Assembly: GCA_026415675.1 (NCBI GenBank)
Contig: JAOAGQ010000067.1
Coordinates: 1-37,885 of the forward strand
Direction of reading: 5' to 3'
Length of the DNA: 37,885 nucleotides
DNA from: Syntrophorhabdaceae bacterium
GTDB taxonomy: Bacteria > Desulfobacterota > Syntrophorhabdia > Syntrophorhabdales > Syntrophorhabdaceae
Part shown: positions 13,763-24,412 of the stretch, piece by piece
How the letters are laid out: each line of letters starts with the position of its first letter
Numbering within the stretch: the first letter of the stretch is position 1
The notes under the pieces: model-generated
What the model saw: only the letters and a program-made list of their open reading frames with translations
What the model was told of the DNA's origin: nothing
The model's database searches: none
Position numbers and translations under genes: made by a program

Positions 13763-16722
13763 AGTACTTCCTTTATCTTCCGAGAAAGCTCGATCAAAGT
13801 GAACGGTTTCTGGATAAACCCGTTGCAGCCCTTCTTCATTATGGATACAGCCTGTCCATTCAGGCTATACCCGCTTGACAGGATCACCTTTATCTCAGGG
13901 TTTATCCCCTTCAATCTATCGTATATATCACCCCCTCCCATCCCTGGTAAGACCATATCGAGTATCACAAGGGCTATATCGTCCTTTTTTGTTTTGTAAA
14001 TCTCAATCGCATCCTCCCCTGATTGGGCCATGAAAACACCGTAACCGAGCATCTTTATCATCTCCGATGCCACCTTTATGATGTCCTCCTGGTCGTCTAT
14101 AATGAGTATATTGCCCGAACCTTTTATTAATGTTGTATCCCTTTTATCTTCTTCTAATGGTAGGAGATTCTCGGTTGCGGGCAAGTATAAAGTGAAAGTT
14201 GCCCCCTTCCCCTTCTCGCTGTATACGTTGATTGCCCCATTATGGTTTTTTATGATTCCATAAACAGACGCAAGCCCAAGGCCTGTCCCCTTCCCCATCC
14301 CTTTTGTGGTGAAGAAAGGCTCAAATATCCTCTGTTTTGTGGCCTCATCCATACCTATGCCTGTATCTGAAACGGAGATCTTAATGTATCTGCCTGGGGT
14401 AAGCAAAAGTGGAACCATATTCTCATGGAACGTTACATTCCCTGTCTCGAGGTATAAATCCCCTCCTCCTGGCATCGCTTGCCATGCGTTGAGGAAGAGA
14501 TTCAAAAATACCTGTTCCATCTGGCCTCTGTCCACCTCTGTTATCCAGAGGTTCGTTTCTAATTTTTTATGTATCCTGATCTCCTTTTTTGTACGACCGA
14601 ACATATCGGCGGAGCGGGTCAAGATTTCATTTAGGTTCGTCGGTTTCACCTCGTATTTCCCTCCCCTTGCAAAACCGAGGAGTTGTTTCGTAAGTTTTGC
14701 CCCGCTTATTACCTGTTCCTCTATCGTCTTCAGTTTTTCATAGTCAGGATCATGGGGGTCTTTATTCACAAGCATAAGGGATGCATAGCCGAGGATCGTC
14801 ATGAGGAGGTTGTTGAAATCGTGGGCTACCCCCCCTGCCAATGCCCCTATTGCCTCCATCTTTTGGGCCTGAATCAACTGTGATTCGAGCAATTTTTCCT
14901 TTGTGATATCTATCACCATACCTACAGATGCGGGCCTTCCGTTGTATATTATGCTACTTCCGAACACCTTAACCGTGATTATTTGACCGTCCTTTCTTAT
15001 CCCTTTGAATTCATAGATAAGATTCTTCACCTCCCCTGATATCCTTTTTCTTCTATTCTCTAAAACCCGCTCCCTGTCATCGGGATGGATGGTAATCTTG
15101 GGGTCCATCTTTTCTATAAGCTCTTCCCTGGAGTAGCCGTATATGTCACAGAAGGCCTGGTTTACGAATTTATACCTCTCATCTTGGATGATACAGAAAC
15201 CTATTAGACTATTTTCAACGAGGATGCGGTATTTCTCCTCCGATTCGGCAAGGGCAACCTCGTATCGCTTATGTTCGGTTATATCCTTCACAATATGGAC
15301 AGCCCCTGAGATATTACCTTCTTCATCGAATATAGGGCTTACAGAGACCAAATACCATCTGTCTCTTGCTGCATCGTAGAATTCCGTCTCCTCATGGGTT
15401 TTTGACACCATCATCTTCTCAAAAGGACAAGATGAAGGGGGGTCTTCTGTGCCGTGCATAAGGGAAAAACATGTTTTTGAAGGTATGGTTTCTATCGGTA
15501 AATTGAGAAATGAAGAGGTGGCCCTATTACACCTTACGATATGGAACCTCTCATCGAGGATCATGACCATATCCCCTATGGCATCGAAAGTCTCCTGCCA
15601 GTCCCGGGCGATCTTCTGAAGGGTATGCTCTATATTTTTCTGTTCCTGCTCTTTGCTTTCCAGGGTATCTGCCATCCAATCGAACGCAGAGGCGAGTCTC
15701 CCTATCTCGTCATCCGTATGTTGTACACCGGTTCTTGCCTTAAAGTCACCTCCGCCGAGCCGTCTTGACACATCGGCAAGTTTTTTAAGTCTGTTTGATA
15801 TGAGATGGTTCCCTAAAAACATGGCAAGTATCAGGGATGATGCGAGGGCGATGGTCATAAGGCCGATATTTAAGACTATACTCTTTCTTGCATTCTTCAA
15901 GATCTCTGTTTTAGGGATGGAAACCCTTATAAAAAGATAGGGGGGGTCGTTCTTTTTTAAATGGAATCTCCTATATAGTTTCAGGTATTCTATATTATTA
16001 GAGTCTTTGTACGTAAATTTTCCTTCTTCGCCATATTTTAACATCAGTTCGATCACCTCAGGTGAATCGGGCTTTAGAGCCCCATTCTGATCAGGATATC
16101 TGTATGTCAAAATTCCCCTATGGTCTGTAATAGAGAGGAATGAACCCTGGGGTAGATTATATACCGGAAATATCCTCGCATATTTTGCGATATCGACCGT
16201 TACCGCTACAATGCCCTTGAATTCTCCCTTTTCCCCTTTTATCGGGTAGGAGAAGTGGAAAGAAGGCTCTTTCGTTGTAACCCCTGTAACGGCCTCTCCG
16301 GCAGAGAAGTCCATTGTTTTCAAGGCGTCCACAAAATATTTCCTGTGGGAGAGGTTCTCCGGGGTAGTAGAATGCATTCTTCCCGAGGCAAATCTAACCC
16401 CCTTTTCGTTTACCGCAAAAATACTGCTAAGCAAAGGGTTCTGTTTGATAAGCTCTGAGAAGATTTTGCTTGTCTCAAGGCCGTTCTGGTTACGTACCTG
16501 GGGCAGGGTTGAGAGGGTTATCAAGAAATGGCGAATGGTGCTTACCGTCCTTTCGTGGTCAATGGCAAAGCTGCTCAGAACGAAGAGGGCGTCCGATTCA
16601 GTGTTCGCTATCTCTTGATTGTGCCTTTCAATACTTGAATATGTAATTATGGCGAGGGCAGGGAGAATGGAGACAAAAAAGAGCAAGAGTAGGTATCCTT
16701 TTATCGACTTGAAAAAAGCCAT
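13756..16722 (-). CDS. Hybrid sensor histidine kinase (dCache-HAMP-PAS-PAS-HisKA-HATPase-REC)
   Basis: A 988-aa membrane sensor. An N-terminal helix (about 8-28) and a second near 285-305 bracket a roughly 250-residue dCache-like periplasmic domain. Then come HAMP (about 305-360), a PAS with the CPFEKMM segment (about 385-490) and a second PAS (about 505-615). The HisKA phospho-acceptor is H634 in GVAHDFNN, followed by a HATPase domain with DTGIGMDE and GTGLGLA. A C-terminal receiver (about 870-988) has D922 in VILDMVLPG. The start is the ATG at 16722, 5 nt after AGGAGG; the GTG 6 nt earlier overlaps that site. As an attached-receiver hybrid it would need a phosphotransfer partner, and none is adjacent. 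The ligand is unknown. Confidence 0.9.
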   Translation of the reverse strand: MAFFKSIKGYLLLLFFVSILPALAIITYSSIERHNQEIANTESDALFVLSSFAIDHERTVSTIRHFLITLSTLPQVRNQNGLETSKIFSELIKQNPLLSSIFAVNEKGVRFASGRMHSTTPENLSHRKYFVDALKTMDFSAGEAVTGVTTKEPSFHFSYPIKGEKGEFKGIVAVTVDIAKYARIFPVYNLPQGSFLSITDHRGILTYRYPDQNGALKPDSPEVIELMLKYGEEGKFTYKDSNNIEYLKLYRRFHLKKNDPPYLFIRVSIPKTEILKNARKSIVLNIGLMTIALASSLILAMFLGNHLISNRLKKLADVSRRLGGGDFKARTGVQHTDDEIGRLASAFDWMADTLESKEQEQKNIEHTLQKIARDWQETFDAIGDMVMILDERFHIVRCNRATSSFLNLPIETIPSKTCFSLMHGTEDPPSSCPFEKMMVSKTHEETEFYDAARDRWYLVSVSPIFDEEGNISGAVHIVKDITEHKRYEVALAESEEKYRILVENSLIGFCIIQDERYKFVNQAFCDIYGYSREELIEKMDPKITIHPDDRERVLENRRKRISGEVKNLIYEFKGIRKDGQIITVKVFGSSIIYNGRPASVGMVIDITKEKLLESQLIQAQKMEAIGALAGGVAHDFNNLLMTILGYASLMLVNKDPHDPDYEKLKTIEEQVISGAKLTKQLLGFARGGKYEVKPTNLNEILTRSADMFGRTKKEIRIHKKLETNLWITEVDRGQMEQVFLNLFLNAWQAMPGGGDLYLETGNVTFHENMVPLLLTPGRYIKISVSDTGIGMDEATKQRIFEPFFTTKGMGKGTGLGLASVYGIIKNHNGAINVYSEKGKGATFTLYLPATENLLPLEEDKRDTTLIKGSGNILIIDDQEDIIKVASEMIKMLGYGVFMAQSGEDAIEIYKTKKDDIALVILDMVLPGMGGGDIYDRLKGINPEIKVILSSGYSLNGQAVSIMKKGCNGFIQKPFTLIELSRKIKEVLG

Positions 16723-16853
16723 CTCCACCTCCTGCCAGAAAGGTTATTATTCATTATTTATATAGTTATCGGCTATATCGTCTAATCATTAAAATTTTTT
16801 TTCAAACTCAGAGCTTTAAACATCCACGCCCCATAACCATTGCAAAAGAAGCC

Positions 16854-16883
16854 TTGACTTTTGATGGCTGTTTATCATACTAT
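16854..16883 (+). promoter_or_regulatory. Likely promoter of the rplU operon
   Basis: TTGACT (16854-16859) and TACTAT (16878-16883) are 18 nt apart, 40-70 bp upstream of rplU. They would drive the tight twelve-gene run that follows. The spacing is acceptable but the -10 element is weak. Confidence 0.45.
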
Positions 16884-16922
16884 AAATAGTTTTTTTTAAA
16901 TAACAGGATAGGAGAAAGATGT

Positions 16923-17241
16923 ATGTATGCAGTTATAGAAAACGGTGGAAAACAGTATAAAGTTGCAGAAGGAGACAGGGTTAGATTGGAGAGGATTTCT
17001 GCGAACGAAGGGGATGAGATCTCTATAAAAGAGGTCCTTGCAGTCTTTGGGGGGGAGAGACCTCTGATTGGGAGTCCCTATGTTGATGGTGCCTATGTTC
17101 AGGGTAAAATCATATCCCAGGGAAGGGCGAGAAAGGTAATTGTCTTTAAATACAAGAGAAGGAAGGATTACAAGAAGAAAAACGGACATCGTCAGCTATA
17201 CACAGAGCTATTGATAGAAAGAATAAATGTGGAGGCTTCTC

Positions 17242-17252
<11 letters not shown>
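16923..17252 (+). CDS. rplU: 50S ribosomal protein L21
   Basis: A 109-aa ribosomal protein of the large subunit that contacts 23S rRNA near L20. [18 protein letters not shown] is the L21 signature, and [17 protein letters not shown] is the family's basic RNA-binding loop. The length is normal. GGAGAA at 16911-16916 precedes the ATG at 16923; a second ATG at 16919 is out of frame. Its last 11 nt overlap rpmA, so the two are probably translationally coupled. Confidence 0.97.
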
Positions 17253-19616
<2,364 letters not shown>

Positions 19617-19620
<4 letters not shown>

Positions 19621-20861
19621 AACCGGAAAGACTCGCAAAGATATCAAAAGAGGCATCAAACATCATTTCCCATCTCTCCCAGGAGGAGAAGAATAAAGCC
19701 CTTGGGACCCTTGAGGTTCTTATAGAGGATAAAAAGGGCTATCTCTTCGAAGAGAATAGAAAGGACATAGAGAAGGCCGAGAGGGAAGGGATACCGAAGA
19801 GCATGATAGACAGGCTAAGGATAGACGATAAGGTAATCCGGGAGATGAGGGCGAGTTTAAGGGATGTGATAGCCCTTCCCGACCCTGTCGGGGAGATAAC
19901 GAAGCTATGGAAAAGACCGAACGGACTTATGGTGGGAAGGATGAGGATACCTATAGGGGTGATCCTCGTGATATACGAATCGAGACCCAATGTGACCGTA
20001 GAGGCCTATTCCCTCTGTTTGAAAAGCGGGAATTGCGTGATCCTGAAAGGAGGGTCCGAAGCTTACCACTCTAATCTCGCCTTATATAGCCTGATCGTTG
20101 AATCCCTTGAGAAAAACGGTATCACCGCCGATGCCGTTCAGTTTATAAAGGCATCAGAGAGGTCCTATCTGTATGATCTGCTGAAACTCGACGATTACAT
20201 TGATCTCATAATCCCGAGAGGGGGGGAGACGATGATAAGGAGTGTGGTTGAGCACTCAAGGATCCCCATATTAAAACATTACAAAGGGGTATGCCATATC
20301 TATGTAGACGATGAGGGCGATTTAGAGCTTGCTTATAAAGTGTGTCTCAACGCAAAGGCCCAGAAGCCGGCAACATGTAATGCGATGGAGACCCTTCTCG
20401 TCCACGAAGCGATCGCCGATACATTCCTCCCCGAAATGGCAACAATTTTTGAAAAGAGCGGGGTTTCCATAAGGGGTTGTAAGAAAACGAGGAAGATCTT
20501 AAAGGGTATAGAAGAGGCAACGGAGCAGGACTGGTACGAAGAGTACCTTGATCTGATCATCGCCATACGGGTGGTGAAGGATATGGATGAGGCTATTGCC
20601 CATATCAGAAAATACGGTTCAAACCACACGGAGGCGATTATAACAAGAAACTATAACAAGGCATGGCGTTTTTTGAGGGAGGTAAACTCCTCCCTCGTTC
20701 TTATCAATGCCTCAACCCGTTTGAACGACGGGTTTCAGCTCGGTTTGGGGGCAGAGATGGGGATAAGTACCACAAAGCTCCATGCCTTTGGTCCTATGGG
20801 GCTTGAAGAGTTGACCGTAACAAAATTTATTGCCTTTGGAGACGGGCAGTTGAGGGTATGA
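19617..20861 (+). CDS. proA: Gamma-glutamyl phosphate reductase (glutamate-5-semialdehyde dehydrogenase)
   Basis: A 414-aa NADPH enzyme that reduces the ProB product to glutamate-5-semialdehyde. Catalytic C254 lies in KAQKPATCNAMETLLVH. Other family stretches are IPIGVILVIYESRPNVT and LGLGAEMGISTTKLHAFGPMG. It shares a 4-nt ATGA overlap with proB, consistent with a ProB-ProA pathway pair. proC is not in this window, though a Rossmann-fold oxidoreductase (27507-28361) lies further down the same run. Confidence 0.96.
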
Positions 20862-21517
20862 TGAGGGTAGGGATTTTTGGTGGAACCTTTGATCCTGTAC
20901 ATTATGGACACTTAAGGGCCGTGGAAGAGGTAAGGGAGGCCTATTCATTAGACAGGGTATACTTTGTCCCTGCCTATATCCCGCCCCATAAACAGACAAA
21001 AAAGATTACCGATTATGACTTTAGACTAAAAATGCTCAAGGCCGCAATAAGGAATAACAGGTACCTCCGCTTATCGGATATGGAGATTAGAAGAAAGGGG
21101 GTATCATACACGATAGATACCATCAAGGCATTTGAGAGGCGCTTCGGGGAGATATATTTTATTGTGGGTTTGGATGCCTTTCTTGAGATCGATACATGGC
21201 ATCGGTATACAGAGCTATTCTCCCACACAAATTTTATTATTATGGAAAGGCCTGTCAAGGCAGGGGTAAATGAAGGTGTTCGTGGAAAGGATATATTCCC
21301 CCGAGAGGTAAGGGGGGAGATCACAGAGTACGACAGAGAGAGTTTCCAGCATAAATCGGGAAAGAGGATATATATATACCGGGTGACCCCCCTTGATATT
21401 TCCTCAACCCTGATCCGGACGTGTATTAAGAGTGGGAAATCTATCCGTTACCTTGTTCCATCTCCGGTAGAAAGGATTATAGGGGAGAAGATGCTCTACT
21501 TGAACGGTGCTATTTGA
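20858..21517 (+). CDS. nadD: Nicotinate-nucleotide adenylyltransferase
   Basis: A 219-aa enzyme that adenylates nicotinate mononucleotide to deamido-NAD. The nucleotidyltransferase signature is GIFGGTFDPVHYGHLR at the N-terminus, with the SSTLIR motif near residue 188. Two tandem ATGs (20858, 20861) make the exact start ambiguous by one codon; the first overlaps the proA stop. Placement between proA and rsfS is a common bacterial order. Confidence 0.95.
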   Translation: MMRVGIFGGTFDPVHYGHLRAVEEVREAYSLDRVYFVPAYIPPHKQTKKITDYDFRLKMLKAAIRNNRYLRLSDMEIRRKGVSYTIDTIKAFERRFGEIYFIVGLDAFLEIDTWHRYTELFSHTNFIIMERPVKAGVNEGVRGKDIFPREVRGEITEYDRESFQHKSGKRIYIYRVTPLDISSTLIRTCIKSGKSIRYLVPSPVERIIGEKMLYLNGAI

Positions 21518-21553
21518 TTTTGTTTATAAAAATAGAACTTTAAGAAAGTGACA

Positions 21554-21943
21554 ATGGAAGGAATGGAAAAAGTAAATTTGTGTGGTATATACGCTGAGGA
21601 GAAGAAGGCCCGACATGTGGTGATCCTTGACCTAAAAGGGCTAACGGATATTGCCGATTTTTTTCTCATCGCAGATGGTACAAGTGAAAGGCACATAAAG
21701 ACCATATGCGATAACATCGAAGAAAAGATGGAGGGACACGGTCTTAAACCCTATTCTGTTGAAGGTTATAAAGAGGGCAGGTGGGTTATCATGGATTACG
21801 GCGATGTTGTTGTGCACCTGTTTATTGAATCACTACGGGAATTATATGACTTGGACAGTCTATGGATAGAAGCTAAAAGATACGGAGTTGAAAAAGAACA
21901 TACAAGGCAAGCAGAGGTGAAAAATGGAAAAAGAAAGGCTTGA
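21554..21943 (+). CDS. rsfS: Ribosomal silencing factor RsfS
   Basis: A 129-aa homologue of YbeB/RsfS, which binds L14 and blocks joining of the ribosomal subunits when nutrients are short. Family segments: VVILDLKGLTDIADFFLIADG, SERHIKTICDNIEE, EGYKEGRWVIMDYGDVVVHLF and YDLDSLW. The ATG at 21554 was chosen because AAGAAAG lies 5 nt upstream; GTG at 21548 and ATG at 21563 are alternatives. The 3' end overlaps the next gene by 20 nt. Confidence 0.93.
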   Translation: MEGMEKVNLCGIYAEEKKARHVVILDLKGLTDIADFFLIADGTSERHIKTICDNIEEKMEGHGLKPYSVEGYKEGRWVIMDYGDVVVHLFIESLRELYDLDSLWIEAKRYGVEKEHTRQAEVKNGKRKA

Positions 21944-22280
21944 GTACTTCAAGAGGGTACTTCTTAAAACAAGGGAGGGTATCCTTAATAAGTCGAAGAG
22001 ACTCAAAGAGGATTCGTACAGCCTGGGGACCGATGGAATCCAGGATATGGCGGATGCAGCGAGCAACACCTACACCGCAGATATACTGATGAGCTTGAGT
22101 GATAACGATATCAACCTCCTGAAGGAGATCGACAATGCCCTTGATAAGATAAACAACAATACTTATGGTATATGTGAGGAATGTGAAGAGAAGATAAACG
22201 AAAAAAGGCTTGAGGCGAATCCTGTTGCAAGATATTGTATAACCTGCAAGAGAATGATGGAACAGAAAGGCATACAATGA
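21924..22280 (+). CDS. DksA/TraR-family zinc-finger regulator
   Basis: A 118-aa protein with an N-terminal coiled-coil hairpin (about 1-80) and a C4 zinc finger, C-x2-C-x17-C-x2-C, starting CEECEEKINEKRLEANPVARY. The hairpin tip carries DMADAA, a DxxDxA pattern like the acidic tip by which DksA acts in the RNA polymerase secondary channel with ppGpp. E. coli DksA is longer (151 aa). Its place after the ribosome genes suits a growth-rate regulator. TraR/YocK-like roles cannot be excluded. Confidence 0.88.
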   Translation: MEKERLEYFKRVLLKTREGILNKSKRLKEDSYSLGTDGIQDMADAASNTYTADILMSLSDNDINLLKEIDNALDKINNNTYGICEECEEKINEKRLEANPVARYCITCKRMMEQKGIQ

Positions 22281-22281
22281 G

Positions 22282-23655
22282 ATGAAATACAAAATCTTTT
22301 TTCTCCTCCTTTTTATTTTTGTACTCTTTTATGTATATATAGACCATCTGAACCCCGACAATGTAAAGTTTTATATAGGGGGCGGGAGGTTTTTAGAGAC
22401 AGGTATCGCCACCTATGTGATGGCATCTTTTCTGGTAGGGGTCTTGCTCTCTATGATTGTGAGCCTTTTCTCGGATCTGGGAAAGACGATTGTAAACTGG
22501 AAAGAAGAGAAGAAGGAAAAGAAGAAAGAAGAACTGAAAGAATTTTTTGAGAGGGCAAGGGCATATGATCTAAAAGGTGACCGAGAAAAGGCCATAGATA
22601 TTTTAAACAGGATCATAAGAAAGGTTCCTGAGGTTGAGGAGACCTATCTTTATCTTGCCGATATCCATCTCTCCATGAAGGAATATGAAAAGGCCCTTGA
22701 TATACTGAAACTCGCTGAGATGAATCTTGGAAAAAAGGAAACGGTCTCTCTGAAGAAGGCAAAGGCCATGCTGGCGATGAATGATGGGGAAAATATGGAG
22801 ACCGAGCTAAAGGAGGTTATCAGTAAAAATGAATCCAATATAGAAGCCCTTGAAATGCTCCGTAACCTCTATGTATCGAAAAAAGATTGGGATAAGGCCT
22901 TAGAAATAGAGAAAAGGATCACCCGATTTGTAAAGACAGAGGAGGAAAACAGGAGGCTTCTTGGTATCAGGCTCGAGAGGTTAAAGGTTCTTTACAACAA
23001 AAATTTTGAAGACCATGGGGAAGAGATCACAAAAGGGTTAAAAGAGATAATAGGCGAAGATAAAAGGTTTGTTCCTGCCTACATACTCCTCGCCGATGTT
23101 TACAAAAGGACGGGCAAACTGAATGAGGCCGGTAGGGTCTACGGTAGGGGTTACTCAAAGACTGGACATATCATCTTTCTTTTAAAAATGGAAGACCTGT
23201 ACATTGAGCGGCGGACCCCGGAAGTGATTTTAAAGATATACAGAAGACTTCTGGACATCTCTCCAAAGAATGGCGTTATTGAGTTTCTGTATGCGAGACT
23301 TTGCCTCAGGCTGGAGATGATAGATGAGGCGATAGAAGCCCTCAACACTTTACTCGCCTCAGGAGCAGACTTCAAGGCCCTCCACAAGGCCATGGCAGAG
23401 GCGTATATACACAGGGGTGAGATGGATAAGGCGGTTATGGAATTCAGGCTTGCCTTTCCCCCAGAACATGTTTATATACCCTTTATCTGTAACAACTGTA
23501 AAACGAAAAAGGTTGAATGGTCTGAATTTTGTGATGTTTGTTTCAGCTGGAATACGATAGTGGTGAGAAGAGAGGATTTTCTCCAGGCAGAGATGACGGA
23601 AATTAAAAGACTTTACGAGAGTGAGAACTGGGAAGGGGAAGGGGAGGTACGTTAA
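22282..23655 (+). CDS. LapA-LapB fusion: envelope assembly protein with TPRs and rubredoxin-like zinc site
   Basis: A 457-aa membrane protein. The N-terminal 70 residues have two hydrophobic helices (about 4-20 and 44-66) separated by HLNPDNVKFYIGGG, resembling LapA/DUF1049. A lysine/glutamate-rich linker follows, then TPR-like repeats (about 90-400) and a C-terminal CNNCKTKKVEWSEFCDVC zinc site like that of LapB (YciM). In E. coli, separate LapA and LapB sit together in the inner membrane and control LpxC degradation and hence lipopolysaccharide synthesis. A single fused chain is consistent with that partnership. The gene begins 1 nt after the DksA-like stop. Assignment of the N-terminus to LapA rests on topology and a short motif only. 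Confidence 0.75.
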   Translation: MKYKIFFLLLFIFVLFYVYIDHLNPDNVKFYIGGGRFLETGIATYVMASFLVGVLLSMIVSLFSDLGKTIVNWKEEKKEKKKEELKEFFERARAYDLKGDREKAIDILNRIIRKVPEVEETYLYLADIHLSMKEYEKALDILKLAEMNLGKKETVSLKKAKAMLAMNDGENMETELKEVISKNESNIEALEMLRNLYVSKKDWDKALEIEKRITRFVKTEEENRRLLGIRLERLKVLYNKNFEDHGEEITKGLKEIIGEDKRFVPAYILLADVYKRTGKLNEAGRVYGRGYSKTGHIIFLLKMEDLYIERRTPEVILKIYRRLLDISPKNGVIEFLYARLCLRLEMIDEAIEALNTLLASGADFKALHKAMAEAYIHRGEMDKAVMEFRLAFPPEHVYIPFICNNCKTKKVEWSEFCDVCFSWNTIVVRREDFLQAEMTEIKRLYESENWEGEGEVR

Positions 23656-23692
23656 AAGCCCCTGAAGATACTCGTTATCATTCTGAAGGACA

Positions 23693-24412
23693 ATGCCTCC
23701 TAACATTTCAATTATATTCAAAGATGCCCTTCAAAGCCTGTTAAATTCTGTCTATCCTGTGAAGTGCGGGGGGTGCGGGAAGTCAGGAGGGGCTCTTTGC
23801 AACGACTGTATAGATTCTTTTCAACGGATAGATGAAAATACCTCTTGCCCTATCTGTGGTAGGGGGATGGGTATAAGGTCGGTGTGCGGTGAATGTATAA
23901 AGGACGAGAGGGGGTTTATCGAGGGCAGGTATGGTTTTTTCTATGAGAAAAACTTAAGGGAAGCGATACATGCCTTTAAGTTTCACGGAAGAAAGGACGT
24001 GGGCAGGGCGCTGACCAATCTCTTATCGGAAAAGATAAAGGGTTTGTCGAGCACCGTGGATCTCATAATCCCCATTCCAGTTACAGAAAAAAGACTTAAA
24101 GAGAGGGGGTTTAACCCGTCCTTTATCATATCCCAGGTTATATCAGAAATTATAAAAAAGCCTGTCCTTCCCACGGTTTTAATAAAGGGTAAAGAGACCC
24201 TTGACCAGTCAAGACTGGACAGGGAGGAGCGGTTAAGGAATATAAAAGGGGCCTTTTCTGTGAAAGATGGCGAAAGGATAAAGGGAAAAAGGGTCCTCAT
24301 CGTCGATGACCTCTTTACGACAGGGGCAACGGCAAGAGAGGCATCCTATACCCTTAAAAAAAGGGGGATAGATAGGTTATATTTCTTTGCCCTCGCAAGG
24401 GCAATGACATGA
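23693..24412 (+). CDS. ComF-family phosphoribosyltransferase-like protein
   Basis: A 239-aa protein with an N-terminal double zinc-ribbon (CGGCGKSGGALCNDC and CPICGRGMGIRSVCGEC, residues about 24-66) and a C-terminal type I PRTase domain with VLIVDDLFTTGATARE. ComF/GntX proteins are linked to DNA uptake in competent species, but their enzymatic role is unsettled, and no other competence gene is seen here. It overlaps the next gene by 4 nt (ATGA). Confidence 0.88.
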   Translation: MPPNISIIFKDALQSLLNSVYPVKCGGCGKSGGALCNDCIDSFQRIDENTSCPICGRGMGIRSVCGECIKDERGFIEGRYGFFYEKNLREAIHAFKFHGRKDVGRALTNLLSEKIKGLSSTVDLIIPIPVTEKRLKERGFNPSFIISQVISEIIKKPVLPTVLIKGKETLDQSRLDREERLRNIKGAFSVKDGERIKGKRVLIVDDLFTTGATAREASYTLKKRGIDRLYFFALARAMT

